Of a stretch of 10,514 nt of DNA, positions 1 to 5,662 are shown one piece after another. A model generated the notes under the pieces. The model was not told the DNA's origin and did no database searches. It worked only from the letters and a program-made list of their open reading frames with translations. Source of the DNA: Bacteroidia bacterium (GTDB lineage: Bacteria > Bacteroidota > Bacteroidia > Bacteroidales > Rikenellaceae); assembly GCA_025999315.1 (NCBI GenBank), contig BNXD01000053.1, forward strand, positions 1-10,514, read 5' to 3'. Position 1 is the first letter of the stretch. Each line of letters opens with the position of its first letter. The translations under genes were made by a program, and so were the position numbers.

Positions 1-3
1 CTT

Positions 4-26
4 GCAGTTTTGCCTGTCAAAACTGC
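4..26. repeat. Perfect 9-base inverted repeat (hairpin)
   Basis: GCAGTTTTG (4-12) and CAAAACTGC (18-26) are perfect reverse complements around a 5-base loop. No T-run follows on either strand, so it is not a clear intrinsic terminator. It lies in the non-coding stretch between the left window edge and the end of radA and may belong to the 3' region of a gene beyond the edge. Confidence 0.6.
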
Positions 27-80
27 CGACTCCCTCGCCCGGCAGCGGCTTTGCCGCTGGGGGGGGCGGGCGGGGAGTCG
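27..80. repeat. Long GC-rich hairpin with CTTTG tip
   Basis: CGACTCCC (27-34) pairs with GGGAGTCG (73-80), CGCCC (36-40) pairs with GGGCG (68-72), and an inner hairpin CAGCGGC-TTT-GCCGCTG (43-59) forms the tip. A G-rich stretch (60-67) is left as an internal bulge. It directly follows the 4-26 hairpin. Its role is unknown; it could end transcription or be part of an intergenic repeat. Confidence 0.6.
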
Positions 81-98
81 AAAAACAGGTTGCCGATC

Positions 99-138
99 GC
101 GGGGCTGTGGTCTGCCGGCAGCCTTAAGCTCCCGCGAA
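99..138 (+). repeat. Possible divergent partial copy of the 118-base repeat
   Basis: By eye, this stretch aligns with the second half of the 118-base repeat at 10461-10496. Shared blocks in the same order are GCGGGGC, TCTGC, GCAGCCT and GCTCCCGC, separated by short mismatched or gapped segments. Its orientation matches the 10392-10509 copy, so it would follow a plus-strand gene lying left of the window. The hairpin GAGCAG/CTGCTC of the full copies is not preserved. This is inferred from similarity only. Confidence 0.4.
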
Positions 139-180
139 GTTAACTTAATCAAAAAGATGATCCGTTTTCTTTCTGATGTT

Positions 181-202
181 GGCGGGCAAAAAGACGCCCG
201 CC
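181..202 (-). terminator. Hairpin just downstream of radA, possible terminator
   Basis: GGCGGGC (181-187) and GCCCGCC (196-202) form a perfect 7-base GC stem with an 8-base loop. On the minus strand it begins 15 bases after the radA stop codon. No T-run follows the stem on the minus strand; the T-run is in the loop. It is therefore an atypical terminator or a 3'-end stabilising hairpin. Confidence 0.4.
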
Positions 203-217
203 TTCACTCTTCGGACT

Positions 218-1573
218 TCAGAACAATATCCCCGGCAGCTCGTCGAGGCGGTTGATCTGCACTATCTCGATCCCCTTTGGCGTTTTGAACTGCGTCTTGG
301 GCAGGTAGCCCGAGACGATGATCCGCCGAAAACCCAGACGCGCAGCCTCGGCGATGCGTTGCTCGGTGCGCGGAGCGGGACGTATCTCCCCCGAAAGCCC
401 TATCTCCCCCGCACAGCACACCCCATGGGCCAGCGGGCGGTCGAAGTAGGAGGAGATGATGGATGCAACAACAGCCAGGTCAAGCCCCGTGTCGGAGATG
501 CGAAGCCCTCCGGCAAAGTTCAGAAAGACATCCTTCGAGAACATCTTCATGCCAACCCTCTTCTCGAGCACCGCCAGCAACATGCCGAGGCGTTTGAGGT
601 CATAGCCCGTCGAGCTGCGCTGCGGCGTGCCGTAGGCGGCGTTGCCCACCAGCGCCTGCGTCTCGATCAGGTAGGGGCGCACCCCCTCGAGGGCCGCACC
701 CACAGCGACGCCGCTCAGGGGTTCCTCGTAGTGCGAGAGCAGTATCTCCGAGGGATTCTCGACCTCGACGAGCCCCTCGGAGCGCATCTCGAAGATGCCG
801 ATCTCGAAGGTCGGGCCGAAACGGTTCTTGATCCCGCGAAGAAAACGGTAGACGTTGTTGTTGTCGCCCTCGAACTGCAACACCACATCGACGATATGCT
901 CGAGTATCTTGGGCCCGGCGATGGCGCCGTCCTTGGTGATGTGGCCGATGATGAAGATCGACGTGCCGCTCTGCTTGGCGCACTGCAGCAGCATCGCCGT
1001 GCACTCGCGTATCTGCGAGACGCTGCCCGGCGAAGAGTCGACAGCCTGTGAGCTCAGCGTCTGTATCGAGTCAACAACCACCAGAGTGGGCTTCAACGCG
1101 GCGATCTGCGCCACGATGTTCTCGAGCAGCGTGTCGGCGTAGATATAGCACTCCTGGTTGTGAATGCCGATCCTCTGGGCGCGCATCTTGATCTGCTCGG
1201 GCGACTCCTCTCCCGAGACATACAACGTTTTGATAGCCCCCTCGGCCAGAGCGATCTGCAGGCTGAGGGTCGACTTGCCGATCCCCGGCTCGCCCCCCAG
1301 CAACACCAGCGACCCCGGAACCAACCCCCCGCCCAACACACGGTTCAACTCGGGACAACCCAGCTCAATGCGCGAATAGTCCTGCTCTTTCACCTGGGCG
1401 ACAGGTGTCGGCGGCGATACGACGACCGTCGCCATGCCTCCCCGGCCTTTCTCCCTCGAGACAACCTCCTGGGTGAAGGTGTTCCACTCCCCACACGCTG
1501 GACACTTGCCCATCCACTTGGGAGCCTCATGCCCGCACGCCGAACAGAAATATGCCGTCTTGACTTTTGCCAT
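218..1573 (-). CDS. radA: DNA repair/recombination protein RadA (Sms)
   Basis: This 451-residue protein is a full-length RadA, a RecA-like ATPase and DnaB-type helicase that drives branch migration during homologous recombination and repair in the cytoplasm. It has an N-terminal four-cysteine zinc finger (C10, C13, C24, C27), a Walker A loop GEPGIGKST near residues 94-102, a Walker B strand LVVVDS (164-169) and the RadA signature KNRFG (249-253). The C-terminal part, from about residue 280, matches the Lon-protease-like domain that lacks peptidase activity in this family. The ATG at 1573 gives the canonical MAKVKTAYFC start; only a weak AAGGGA lies upstream. The gene has a long spacer on both sides, so it is probably transcribed alone or by read-through from rseP. 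No anomalies are seen. Confidence 0.97.
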   Translation of the reverse strand: MAKVKTAYFCSACGHEAPKWMGKCPACGEWNTFTQEVVSREKGRGGMATVVVSPPTPVAQVKEQDYSRIELGCPELNRVLGGGLVPGSLVLLGGEPGIGKSTLSLQIALAEGAIKTLYVSGEESPEQIKMRAQRIGIHNQECYIYADTLLENIVAQIAALKPTLVVVDSIQTLSSQAVDSSPGSVSQIRECTAMLLQCAKQSGTSIFIIGHITKDGAIAGPKILEHIVDVVLQFEGDNNNVYRFLRGIKNRFGPTFEIGIFEMRSEGLVEVENPSEILLSHYEEPLSGVAVGAALEGVRPYLIETQALVGNAAYGTPQRSSTGYDLKRLGMLLAVLEKRVGMKMFSKDVFLNFAGGLRISDTGLDLAVVASIISSYFDRPLAHGVCCAGEIGLSGEIRPAPRTEQRIAEAARLGFRRIIVSGYLPKTQFKTPKGIEIVQINRLDELPGILF

Positions 1574-1597
1574 TTTTTTTGATCCCTTGCCATAACG

Positions 1598-1619
1598 CGA
1601 CTTTTTGAAAAAAGTCGCC
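1598..1619. repeat. Perfect AT-tipped hairpin in the radA leader
   Basis: GCGACTTTTT (1598-1607) and AAAAAGTCGC (1610-1619) are perfect 10-base complements with a 2-base centre. It ends 25 bases before the radA start codon. A similar hairpin with GCGACTTTTT in the minus strand occurs upstream of the M23-like gene (5598-5622). No T-run follows on either strand. Confidence 0.6.
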
Positions 1620-1627
1620 CAAAATTA
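1620..1627 (-). promoter_or_regulatory. Candidate -7 box for radA
   Basis: On the minus strand the bases read TAATTTTG, an exact match to the Bacteroidota -7 consensus TAnnTTTG. It lies 46 bases upstream of the radA ATG. No good TTTG -33 element is seen 19-21 bases further upstream, so this is only a candidate. Transcription from it would begin within or next to the 1598-1619 hairpin. Confidence 0.3.
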
Positions 1628-1687
1628 TCTTAGGAGCGAGGGCAGAGTCATGCTTGCATGAACTTTGCCGAGCTTTCGACAGATAAT
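1624..1687. repeat. Nested inverted repeat
   Basis: ATTATCT (1624-1630) and AGATAAT (1681-1687) form a perfect outer stem. Inside, TCATGC-TT-GCATGA is the tip of an imperfect hairpin spanning about 1641-1669 (GGCA..AG and CT..TGCC arms). This is one of several structured units in the 516-base spacer between rseP and radA. No ORF with coding character covers it. Confidence 0.5.
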
Positions 1688-1689
1688 CA

Positions 1690-1735
1690 GCGAAGCTAAA
1701 CTTTTCCGAAGATGCTTCGCATCTCCGGATTTTTT
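1690..1735 (+). terminator. Terminator-like hairpin with T-run, plus a competing stem
   Basis: TCCG-a-AGATGC (1705-1715) pairs with GCATCT-c-CGGA (1719-1729) around a TTC loop and is followed by six T residues (1730-1735), which resembles a plus-strand intrinsic terminator. A second stem, GCGAAGC (1690-1696) with GCTTCGC (1714-1720), uses the same bases, so the two folds exclude each other. No plus-strand gene lies upstream in the spacer, so its use as a terminator is uncertain. Confidence 0.4.
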
Positions 1736-1743
1736 GTCTGCGC

Positions 1744-1883
1744 AAAGATTAACAAGTGGCGGGCCGCATGAAATGCGGCACTTTACGCTTGAGAGATTTG
1801 GGCTCCTGAAAGCTTGCTTTCAAGCCAAATCTCTTAAGGGTAAAGGCTGCCGGGCTTTGCCCGCCGCCCACTTGTCAATCTTT
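1744..1883. repeat. 140-base multi-hairpin element with 16-base closing stem
   Basis: AAAGATTAACAAGTGG (1744-1759) pairs with CCACTTGTCAATCTTT (1868-1883) with one mismatch in 16. Three hairpins lie inside: GCCGCAT-GAA-ATGCGGC (1763-1779); a long imperfect one at 1782-1844 with TTTAC/GTAAA, AGAGATTTGG/CCAAATCTCT and a TGAAAGC/GCTTTCA tip; and CGGGC-TTT-GCCCG (1851-1863). It could be a structured RNA, a MITE-like mobile relic with terminal inverted repeats, or an intergenic repeat. No target-site duplication is obvious at the ends. It matches no RNA family I recognise. Confidence 0.6.
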
Positions 1884-1936
1884 ACACAACCCAGCGCACC
1901 TCAAATAGTTAAAAGTTTTTTGCCCCGCTTTTTTCC

Positions 1937-2054
1937 AACCGACGCGCGCAGCGGGAGCAGAGGCTGCTCGCAGACTATGCCCCGCAAGGAGGAGGAAGGC
2001 GAGCGTTTCTTTGCGAGCCAACAAAGCGGGCGCCCCGCGCGCAGCGGGAAAAGC
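1937..2054 (-). repeat. 118-base intergenic repeat, copy A, 3' of rseP
   Basis: This stretch is the reverse complement of 10392-10509, with about 5 differences in 118 positions by eye. It begins about 35 bases after the rseP stop codon and reads in the same orientation relative to rseP as the other copy does to mqnD. It contains a GAGCAG-AGG-CTGCTC hairpin (1955-1969). Its two ends carry a 14-base direct repeat CGCGCGCAGCGGGA (1943-1956 and 2036-2049). A purine run (1986-1999) reads as CCTCCTT on the transcribed strand. It does not look coding and is probably a dispersed repeat family. Confidence 0.85.
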
Positions 2055-2089
2055 GAACTCCAAACGCGGGGCAGCCTGTCTCGAAAAAC

Positions 2090-3427
2090 TTATCCCTTCA
2101 GAAACAGCCGGTAAATATCGTTGCCGGTGGCGAAGCTGATCAGGGTGAAGATAAGGATAAGGCCGATCCACTGCACCGTCTCGAGGAATTTGTCGCTGGG
2201 CTTGCGTCCTGTGATCACCTCGACCAGCAGGAAGAGTATATGTCCGCCGTCGAGGCCCGGGATGGGCAGTATATTCATCACGGCCAGCACGATGGACAGG
2301 AACGCGGTGATGCGCCAGAAGGCCTCCAGGCTCCAGTAGGAGGGGAATATGTTGCCGATGGCTATCGGGCCGCCGAGCGACTTGTAGGCCTTGACCTTGG
2401 GGCGGAACAGCAGCTCGAACTGTTTCCAGTAGTTGGAGACCTCCAGCCCGGTGCGGTTGAACCCGGCGGGGATCGACTGCCAGAAGTTGTAACGCAGCGT
2501 GGTCAGCGGGATGTAACGATCGAACAAATAGTAGCTTATCCCTATCGTGCCCTTGTCGGACACGGCGACGGGCAGCGTCTGCCGAAGGGCCGTCCCGGCC
2601 GAGTCGCGCACCAGGGTAACCTCGACCGTCTGCCCACTGTGGGCCTTGAACGCATCAAGATACTGGTCGGCAAAGCCAAGCGGCGTCCCGTCGAGGGCCA
2701 CCAGCGAATCGCCCGGCACGATGCCGGCCCCGGCCGCACCTCCGCCGGCAAGCACATCCTCCACCACAAAGGGTGTCCGGGGACGCAGCAGCGGCTCGCC
2801 CGAGGTGAGTATCGCCGCGGCGTCATCGTCGCTCAGAGCGAGGGTAACCAGCTCGCCCGTGCGTTCGATCTCCACCTTCGGACGGCGTTTGAGGACCATG
2901 TCCATGTAGACATTGTTGTAGCGCTCGACGCTGCGGCCGTTGATGCCCACGATTTTGTCGCCGTTCTCGAAGCCGATCTCGCGACCCGCCTGCGAGAAGG
3001 CGTATCCGTACCTGATGTCTTTGCCGGCGAAAAAGTCGTCGCCCCAGACATAGCTTATGCCTGTATATATGATGAGGGCCAGGATGATGTTCATGATCAC
3101 CCCGCCGCTGATGACCAGCAGACGCTGCCAGGCAGGCTTGGAGCGGTACTCGTCGCTCTGTGGCGGCTGTTTGAGCTGCTCGGTGTCCATCGACTCGTCG
3201 ATCATCCCCGCGATCTTGCAGTAGCCCCCGAAGGGAACCCACCCGATGCCGAACTCGGTCCGCCTGCCCTTGATCTTCACCAGCGAAAACCACGGGTTGA
3301 AAAACAGGTAGAACTTCTCGACCCGTATGCCGAACGCCCGCGCCGCGATGAAATGGCCAAACTCGTGAATGAGCACCAGCAGCGAAAAACTCAGAATGAA
3401 CTGAACGATCTTAATAACTATTTCCAT
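2090..3427 (-). CDS. rseP: RseP-type site-2 intramembrane metalloprotease (M50)
   Basis: This 445-residue inner-membrane zinc protease belongs to family M50B, which cleaves membrane-embedded substrates such as anti-sigma factors or signal-peptide remnants. The zinc motif HEFGH is at residues 21-25 in the first membrane segment, and the second active-site motif is NILPIPGLDGGH (385-396), with D393 as the expected third ligand. PFGGYC (65-70) and the membrane helix around 103-123 are typical. Two PDZ-like regions lie at about 140-215 and 216-295, and a last membrane helix near 417-433. Length is normal for the family. The ATG at 3427 gives the typical hydrophobic start MEIVIKIVQF; the frame continues upstream into the end of dxr, but that part is low-complexity shadow sequence. 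A promoter lies upstream in the 95-base gap to dxr. Actual substrates cannot be read from the sequence. Confidence 0.95.
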   Translation of the reverse strand: MEIVIKIVQFILSFSLLVLIHEFGHFIAARAFGIRVEKFYLFFNPWFSLVKIKGRRTEFGIGWVPFGGYCKIAGMIDESMDTEQLKQPPQSDEYRSKPAWQRLLVISGGVIMNIILALIIYTGISYVWGDDFFAGKDIRYGYAFSQAGREIGFENGDKIVGINGRSVERYNNVYMDMVLKRRPKVEIERTGELVTLALSDDDAAAILTSGEPLLRPRTPFVVEDVLAGGGAAGAGIVPGDSLVALDGTPLGFADQYLDAFKAHSGQTVEVTLVRDSAGTALRQTLPVAVSDKGTIGISYYLFDRYIPLTTLRYNFWQSIPAGFNRTGLEVSNYWKQFELLFRPKVKAYKSLGGPIAIGNIFPSYWSLEAFWRITAFLSIVLAVMNILPIPGLDGGHILFLLVEVITGRKPSDKFLETVQWIGLILIFTLISFATGNDIYRLFLKG

Positions 3428-3454
3428 GAGCTTTATATGATTTTTTATGTCCTG

Positions 3455-3485
3455 CAAAAATAGGGTGATCCTCTCTCCTGTCAAA
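3455..3485 (-). promoter_or_regulatory. Bacteroidota-type promoter for rseP
   Basis: On the minus strand TTTG (3485-3482) is followed by exactly 19 bases and then TATTTTTG (3462-3455), an exact fit to the Bacteroidota primary sigma consensus TTTG-N19-21-TAnnTTTG. The expected start of transcription is near 3448, giving a leader of about 20 bases before the rseP ATG at 3427. This suggests rseP can be expressed independently of dxr. A short stem CGACC/GGTCG (3494-3508) lies just upstream, after the dxr stop. Confidence 0.65.
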
Positions 3486-3522
3486 GGGTATATCGACCAA
3501 CGGGGTCGTTTTGTCCGACAAG

Positions 3523-4668
3523 CTATATCATTTCGGCGGCCAGGCGGCGGGCCTCGGCGTCCGAGGCGGCGTAGTCGTCGAGGGTGGGTTGGGCGACGAA
3601 GGTGGCGGCGTCCATCGTGCGTTCGACGATGCGGGCCATCTCCAAAAAACCGATCCTGCGGGTGAGGAACGCCTCGACGGCCACCTCGCCCGCGGCGTTG
3701 AGGATGCACGCCGCGTTGCCGCCACTCTCCAGCGCACGATAAGCCAATTCAAGCATGGGGAACCGCTCGCGGTCGGGAGCCCGGAAGGTGAGCGAGGCGC
3801 AGGCGGCAAAGTCGAACGGCGCGCCCGCGACGGGCAGACGGTGGGGAAAGGTGAGGGCGTACTGTATGGGGATGTGCATATCGGGGCGGCCCATCTGCGC
3901 CTTGATGGCTCCGTCCTCGAACTCGACCATCGAGTGGATCACCGCCTCGGGGTGGATCACCACGTCGATGCGCCCTGCGTCGACGCCAAAGAGCCAGCGC
4001 GCCTCGATCACCTCGAAGCCCTTGTTGAGCATGGTGGCCGAGTCGACGGTGATGCGGGGACCCATCGTCCAGCGCGGGTGGCGCAGGGCCTGCCCGGGGA
4101 TAACACGCTCCATCTCCTCACTCGTCATGTCGAGGAAGGGGCCGCCCGAAGCGGTGAGTATGATGCGGCGTATGGGGCTTGTCTCGCCCGCCAGCGACTG
4201 AAAGACGGCCGAGTGTTCCGAATCTATGGGTATGACCGGGGCGCGGTGTTCGGATGCCGCGCGCATCACTGTCTCGCCTCCCACCACCAGGCTCTCCTTG
4301 TTGGCCAGGGCGAGCTTGTGGCCCGCCTCGAGAGCCCTGAGCGAAGGCGCGAAACCGGCGTAGCCCACCAGAGCGTTGACCACCGTGTCGACCCCGGACG
4401 AGGCGGCCACCGAACAGATGCTCTCGTGGCCGGCATAAACCTTCACGTCGGTGTGTGCGAGGGCCTCTTTCAGCTTGGGGTAGAGCTCCTTGCGAGCGAT
4501 AACGACACTGTCCGGGGCAAACTCGAGGGCCTGTGCCGCCAGCGCCTCCCAATTGCTGTCGGCGGTGAGCGAGACGACCTCGAAACGGTCGGGGAAGGCC
4601 CGCATCGTGTCGAGCGTCTGACGACCGATGGACCCTGTCGAACCCAGGATTGCCAGACGCTGCTTCAT
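3523..4668 (-). CDS. dxr: 1-deoxy-D-xylulose 5-phosphate reductoisomerase
   Basis: Dxr (IspC) converts DXP to 2-C-methyl-D-erythritol 4-phosphate with NADPH, the committed step of the MEP isoprenoid pathway in the cytoplasm. The 381 residues show the NADPH loop GSTGSIG (9-15), NKESL (123-127), the metal-site segment IDSEHSA (148-154, with D149 and E151), TASGGPF (172-178), the flexible loop HPRWTMG (197-203) and NKGFEVIEARWLF (215-227, with E219 as the third metal ligand). All expected catalytic residues are present and length is normal. The start codon overlaps the stop of the upstream M23-like gene by four bases (ATGA), pointing to translational coupling. The products feed undecaprenyl phosphate and the menaquinone side chain. 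Confidence 0.97.
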   Translation of the reverse strand: MKQRLAILGSTGSIGRQTLDTMRAFPDRFEVVSLTADSNWEALAAQALEFAPDSVVIARKELYPKLKEALAHTDVKVYAGHESICSVAASSGVDTVVNALVGYAGFAPSLRALEAGHKLALANKESLVVGGETVMRAASEHRAPVIPIDSEHSAVFQSLAGETSPIRRIILTASGGPFLDMTSEEMERVIPGQALRHPRWTMGPRITVDSATMLNKGFEVIEARWLFGVDAGRIDVVIHPEAVIHSMVEFEDGAIKAQMGRPDMHIPIQYALTFPHRLPVAGAPFDFAACASLTFRAPDRERFPMLELAYRALESGGNAACILNAAGEVAVEAFLTRRIGFLEMARIVERTMDAATFVAQPTLDDYAASDAEARRLAAEMI

Positions 4669-5528
4669 CGGAAGAGAATATAGCTCTCCGGGTCGACCGG
4701 AGCGCCGTTAAACCACAATTCCAGATGGAACAACCCCTTGCCGCCTTCGCCCGGCACGGCCTCGCCCGTATAGCTGAGCACCTCGCCCCCATTGACCCTC
4801 GCCCCGACCACCTTGAGCGACTGGGTGCAGTGGCGGTATACCGAAACGAGATTGTTGGGGTGTTGGACCTGAATGATATAGCCATCATTGGGCGTCCAAA
4901 GCGAAAGCGTAACCGTGCCCGCGGCCACCGCTGCCACCGGTTGGTCGGAGGCGGTGGCGATACCCGCTCCGAAACGGTTGTTCTTCGGGTCGAACCGGGC
5001 CGTCACCACCCCGCTGACGGGGCTGAGCAGCTCGACCCCGAGGCTCGCCTTCCTGCCCGCGGCGGCGGCAGACTTTACGGCAAGGGCGCGGGTCTCTATT
5101 TCCCGGCGCAACAGCGAATCTTCCCTGTCGGGGGGCACCGTGCGTCCGCCCGAAAGGCGCGCAGTGTCGATCTGTTGCACCGCCCCGCGCGTGGTAGGCA
5201 CCTTGCCCTCGAGGACCAGGGCCATATTGTCGCTGTATATCTGTATGTTCTTGAGCTCGCGCTCCATGGAGTCCAGCCGCATGATGTTGTCGATCAGCAT
5301 CTCGCGCGAGCGGTTGCCCGGATAGCCCGGAATGAAGTCGAGGATCGGCGTATAGGCCACCAGGATCATGATCCCCACGAACAGTATGAGAACCAGGGCC
5401 AGCGCCCCGGTGAAAATATTCAGCGGGCTGATGTACATGTACCACAACTCACGGTCGCCGTGCCCGTCGCGGAAACTCAGCCGGTTTTTGGTGGTCCACC
5501 ATCTGAAAATATCTCTTCTCGGGCTCAT
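4665..5528 (-). CDS. Membrane-anchored LytM/M23-like protein, probably catalytically degenerate
   Basis: The 287-residue protein has a basic cytoplasmic N-terminus, one membrane helix at about residues 37-59, a linker that may be partly coiled coil (about 75-160), and a C-terminal LytM (peptidase M23, duplicated hybrid motif) domain at about 165-285. In active M23 enzymes zinc is held by HxxxD and HxH. Here the region matching HxGxD reads GAGIA (187-191), and the HxH region reads LFH (266-268), so only H268 remains; H233 in YRH corresponds to the accessory histidine. This indicates a non-enzymatic LytM protein, like the EnvC/NlpD type that activate amidases, acting on the periplasmic side; that role is inferred. 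The ATG at 5528 is the first in frame and gives the whole membrane anchor. The gene leads the probable operon with dxr. Confidence 0.85.
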   Translation of the reverse strand: MSPRRDIFRWWTTKNRLSFRDGHGDRELWYMYISPLNIFTGALALVLILFVGIMILVAYTPILDFIPGYPGNRSREMLIDNIMRLDSMERELKNIQIYSDNMALVLEGKVPTTRGAVQQIDTARLSGGRTVPPDREDSLLRREIETRALAVKSAAAAGRKASLGVELLSPVSGVVTARFDPKNNRFGAGIATASDQPVAAVAAGTVTLSLWTPNDGYIIQVQHPNNLVSVYRHCTQSLKVVGARVNGGEVLSYTGEAVPGEGGKGLFHLELWFNGAPVDPESYILFR

Positions 5529-5547
5529 CTGGATGCTGCGGTTTCGA

Positions 5548-5555
5548 CAAAGGTA
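5548..5555 (-). promoter_or_regulatory. Candidate -7 box close to the M23-like gene
   Basis: The minus strand reads TACCTTTG, an exact match to TAnnTTTG, 20 bases upstream of the start codon at 5528. No TTTG stands at the right distance upstream (the nearest similar bases are ATGTTT), and the resulting leader would be only about 13 bases. It is an alternative to the 5622-5651 candidate. Confidence 0.3.
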
Positions 5556-5621
5556 AGAAGAATCTTCAGAAACATAATGAATGGCGTTTTCTTTCCCGCG
5601 CTTTTTTCATAAAAAGTCGCG

Positions 5622-5651
5622 CAAAGAAAAAATGAAACCGTAACTTTGCAA
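5622..5651 (-). promoter_or_regulatory. Candidate promoter for the M23-like gene and dxr
   Basis: On the minus strand a TTTTTG stretch ends at 5649, followed by 19 bases and TTTCTTTG (5629-5622), which matches TAnnTTTG at all but the A. Spacing is ideal. Transcription would begin near 5615, giving a leader of about 85 bases that includes half of the 5587-5630 hairpin. Confidence 0.4.
5641..5648 (+). promoter_or_regulatory. Candidate -7 box facing the nucleotidyltransferase operon
   Basis: TAACTTTG matches TAnnTTTG exactly on the plus strand, about 232 bases upstream of the ATG at 5881. The bases at the -33 position (CGCG) do not match, so support is weak. If used, the transcript would carry a structured leader of roughly 225 bases. 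Closer to the gene, only imperfect boxes such as TATTTTTA (5845-5852) are seen. Confidence 0.3.
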
Positions 5652-5662
5652 AAACTTGGAAA

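Noticed and set aside
1..217. Small open frame at 10-255 as a gene
   Set aside because: It reads through two strong hairpins and the end of radA, and its product is a low-complexity Arg/Gly/Ser-rich sequence.
1986..1999. Strong Shine-Dalgarno-like purine run in copy A
   Set aside because: No gene start follows at a suitable distance on the plus strand, and the run is part of the repeated element.
1665..2114. Possible 149-codon gene in the rseP-radA spacer, plus strand
   Set aside because: It runs through the multi-hairpin element and the 118-base repeat, has no recognisable domain, and the repeat's other copy does not keep a matching frame.
2240..3463. Open frame of 407 codons on the plus strand opposite rseP
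   Set aside because: It is antisense to a full-length M50 protease and has no family features. Long antisense frames opposite radA (176-1051), dxr (3511-4683) and the nucleotidyltransferase gene (5893-6648) were rejected for the same reason.
3428..3709. N-terminal extension of the rseP frame by 94 codons
   Set aside because: It overlaps the end of dxr on the same strand in another frame, is Arg/Gly/Pro-rich, and would put cytoplasmic residues before the conserved first membrane helix.
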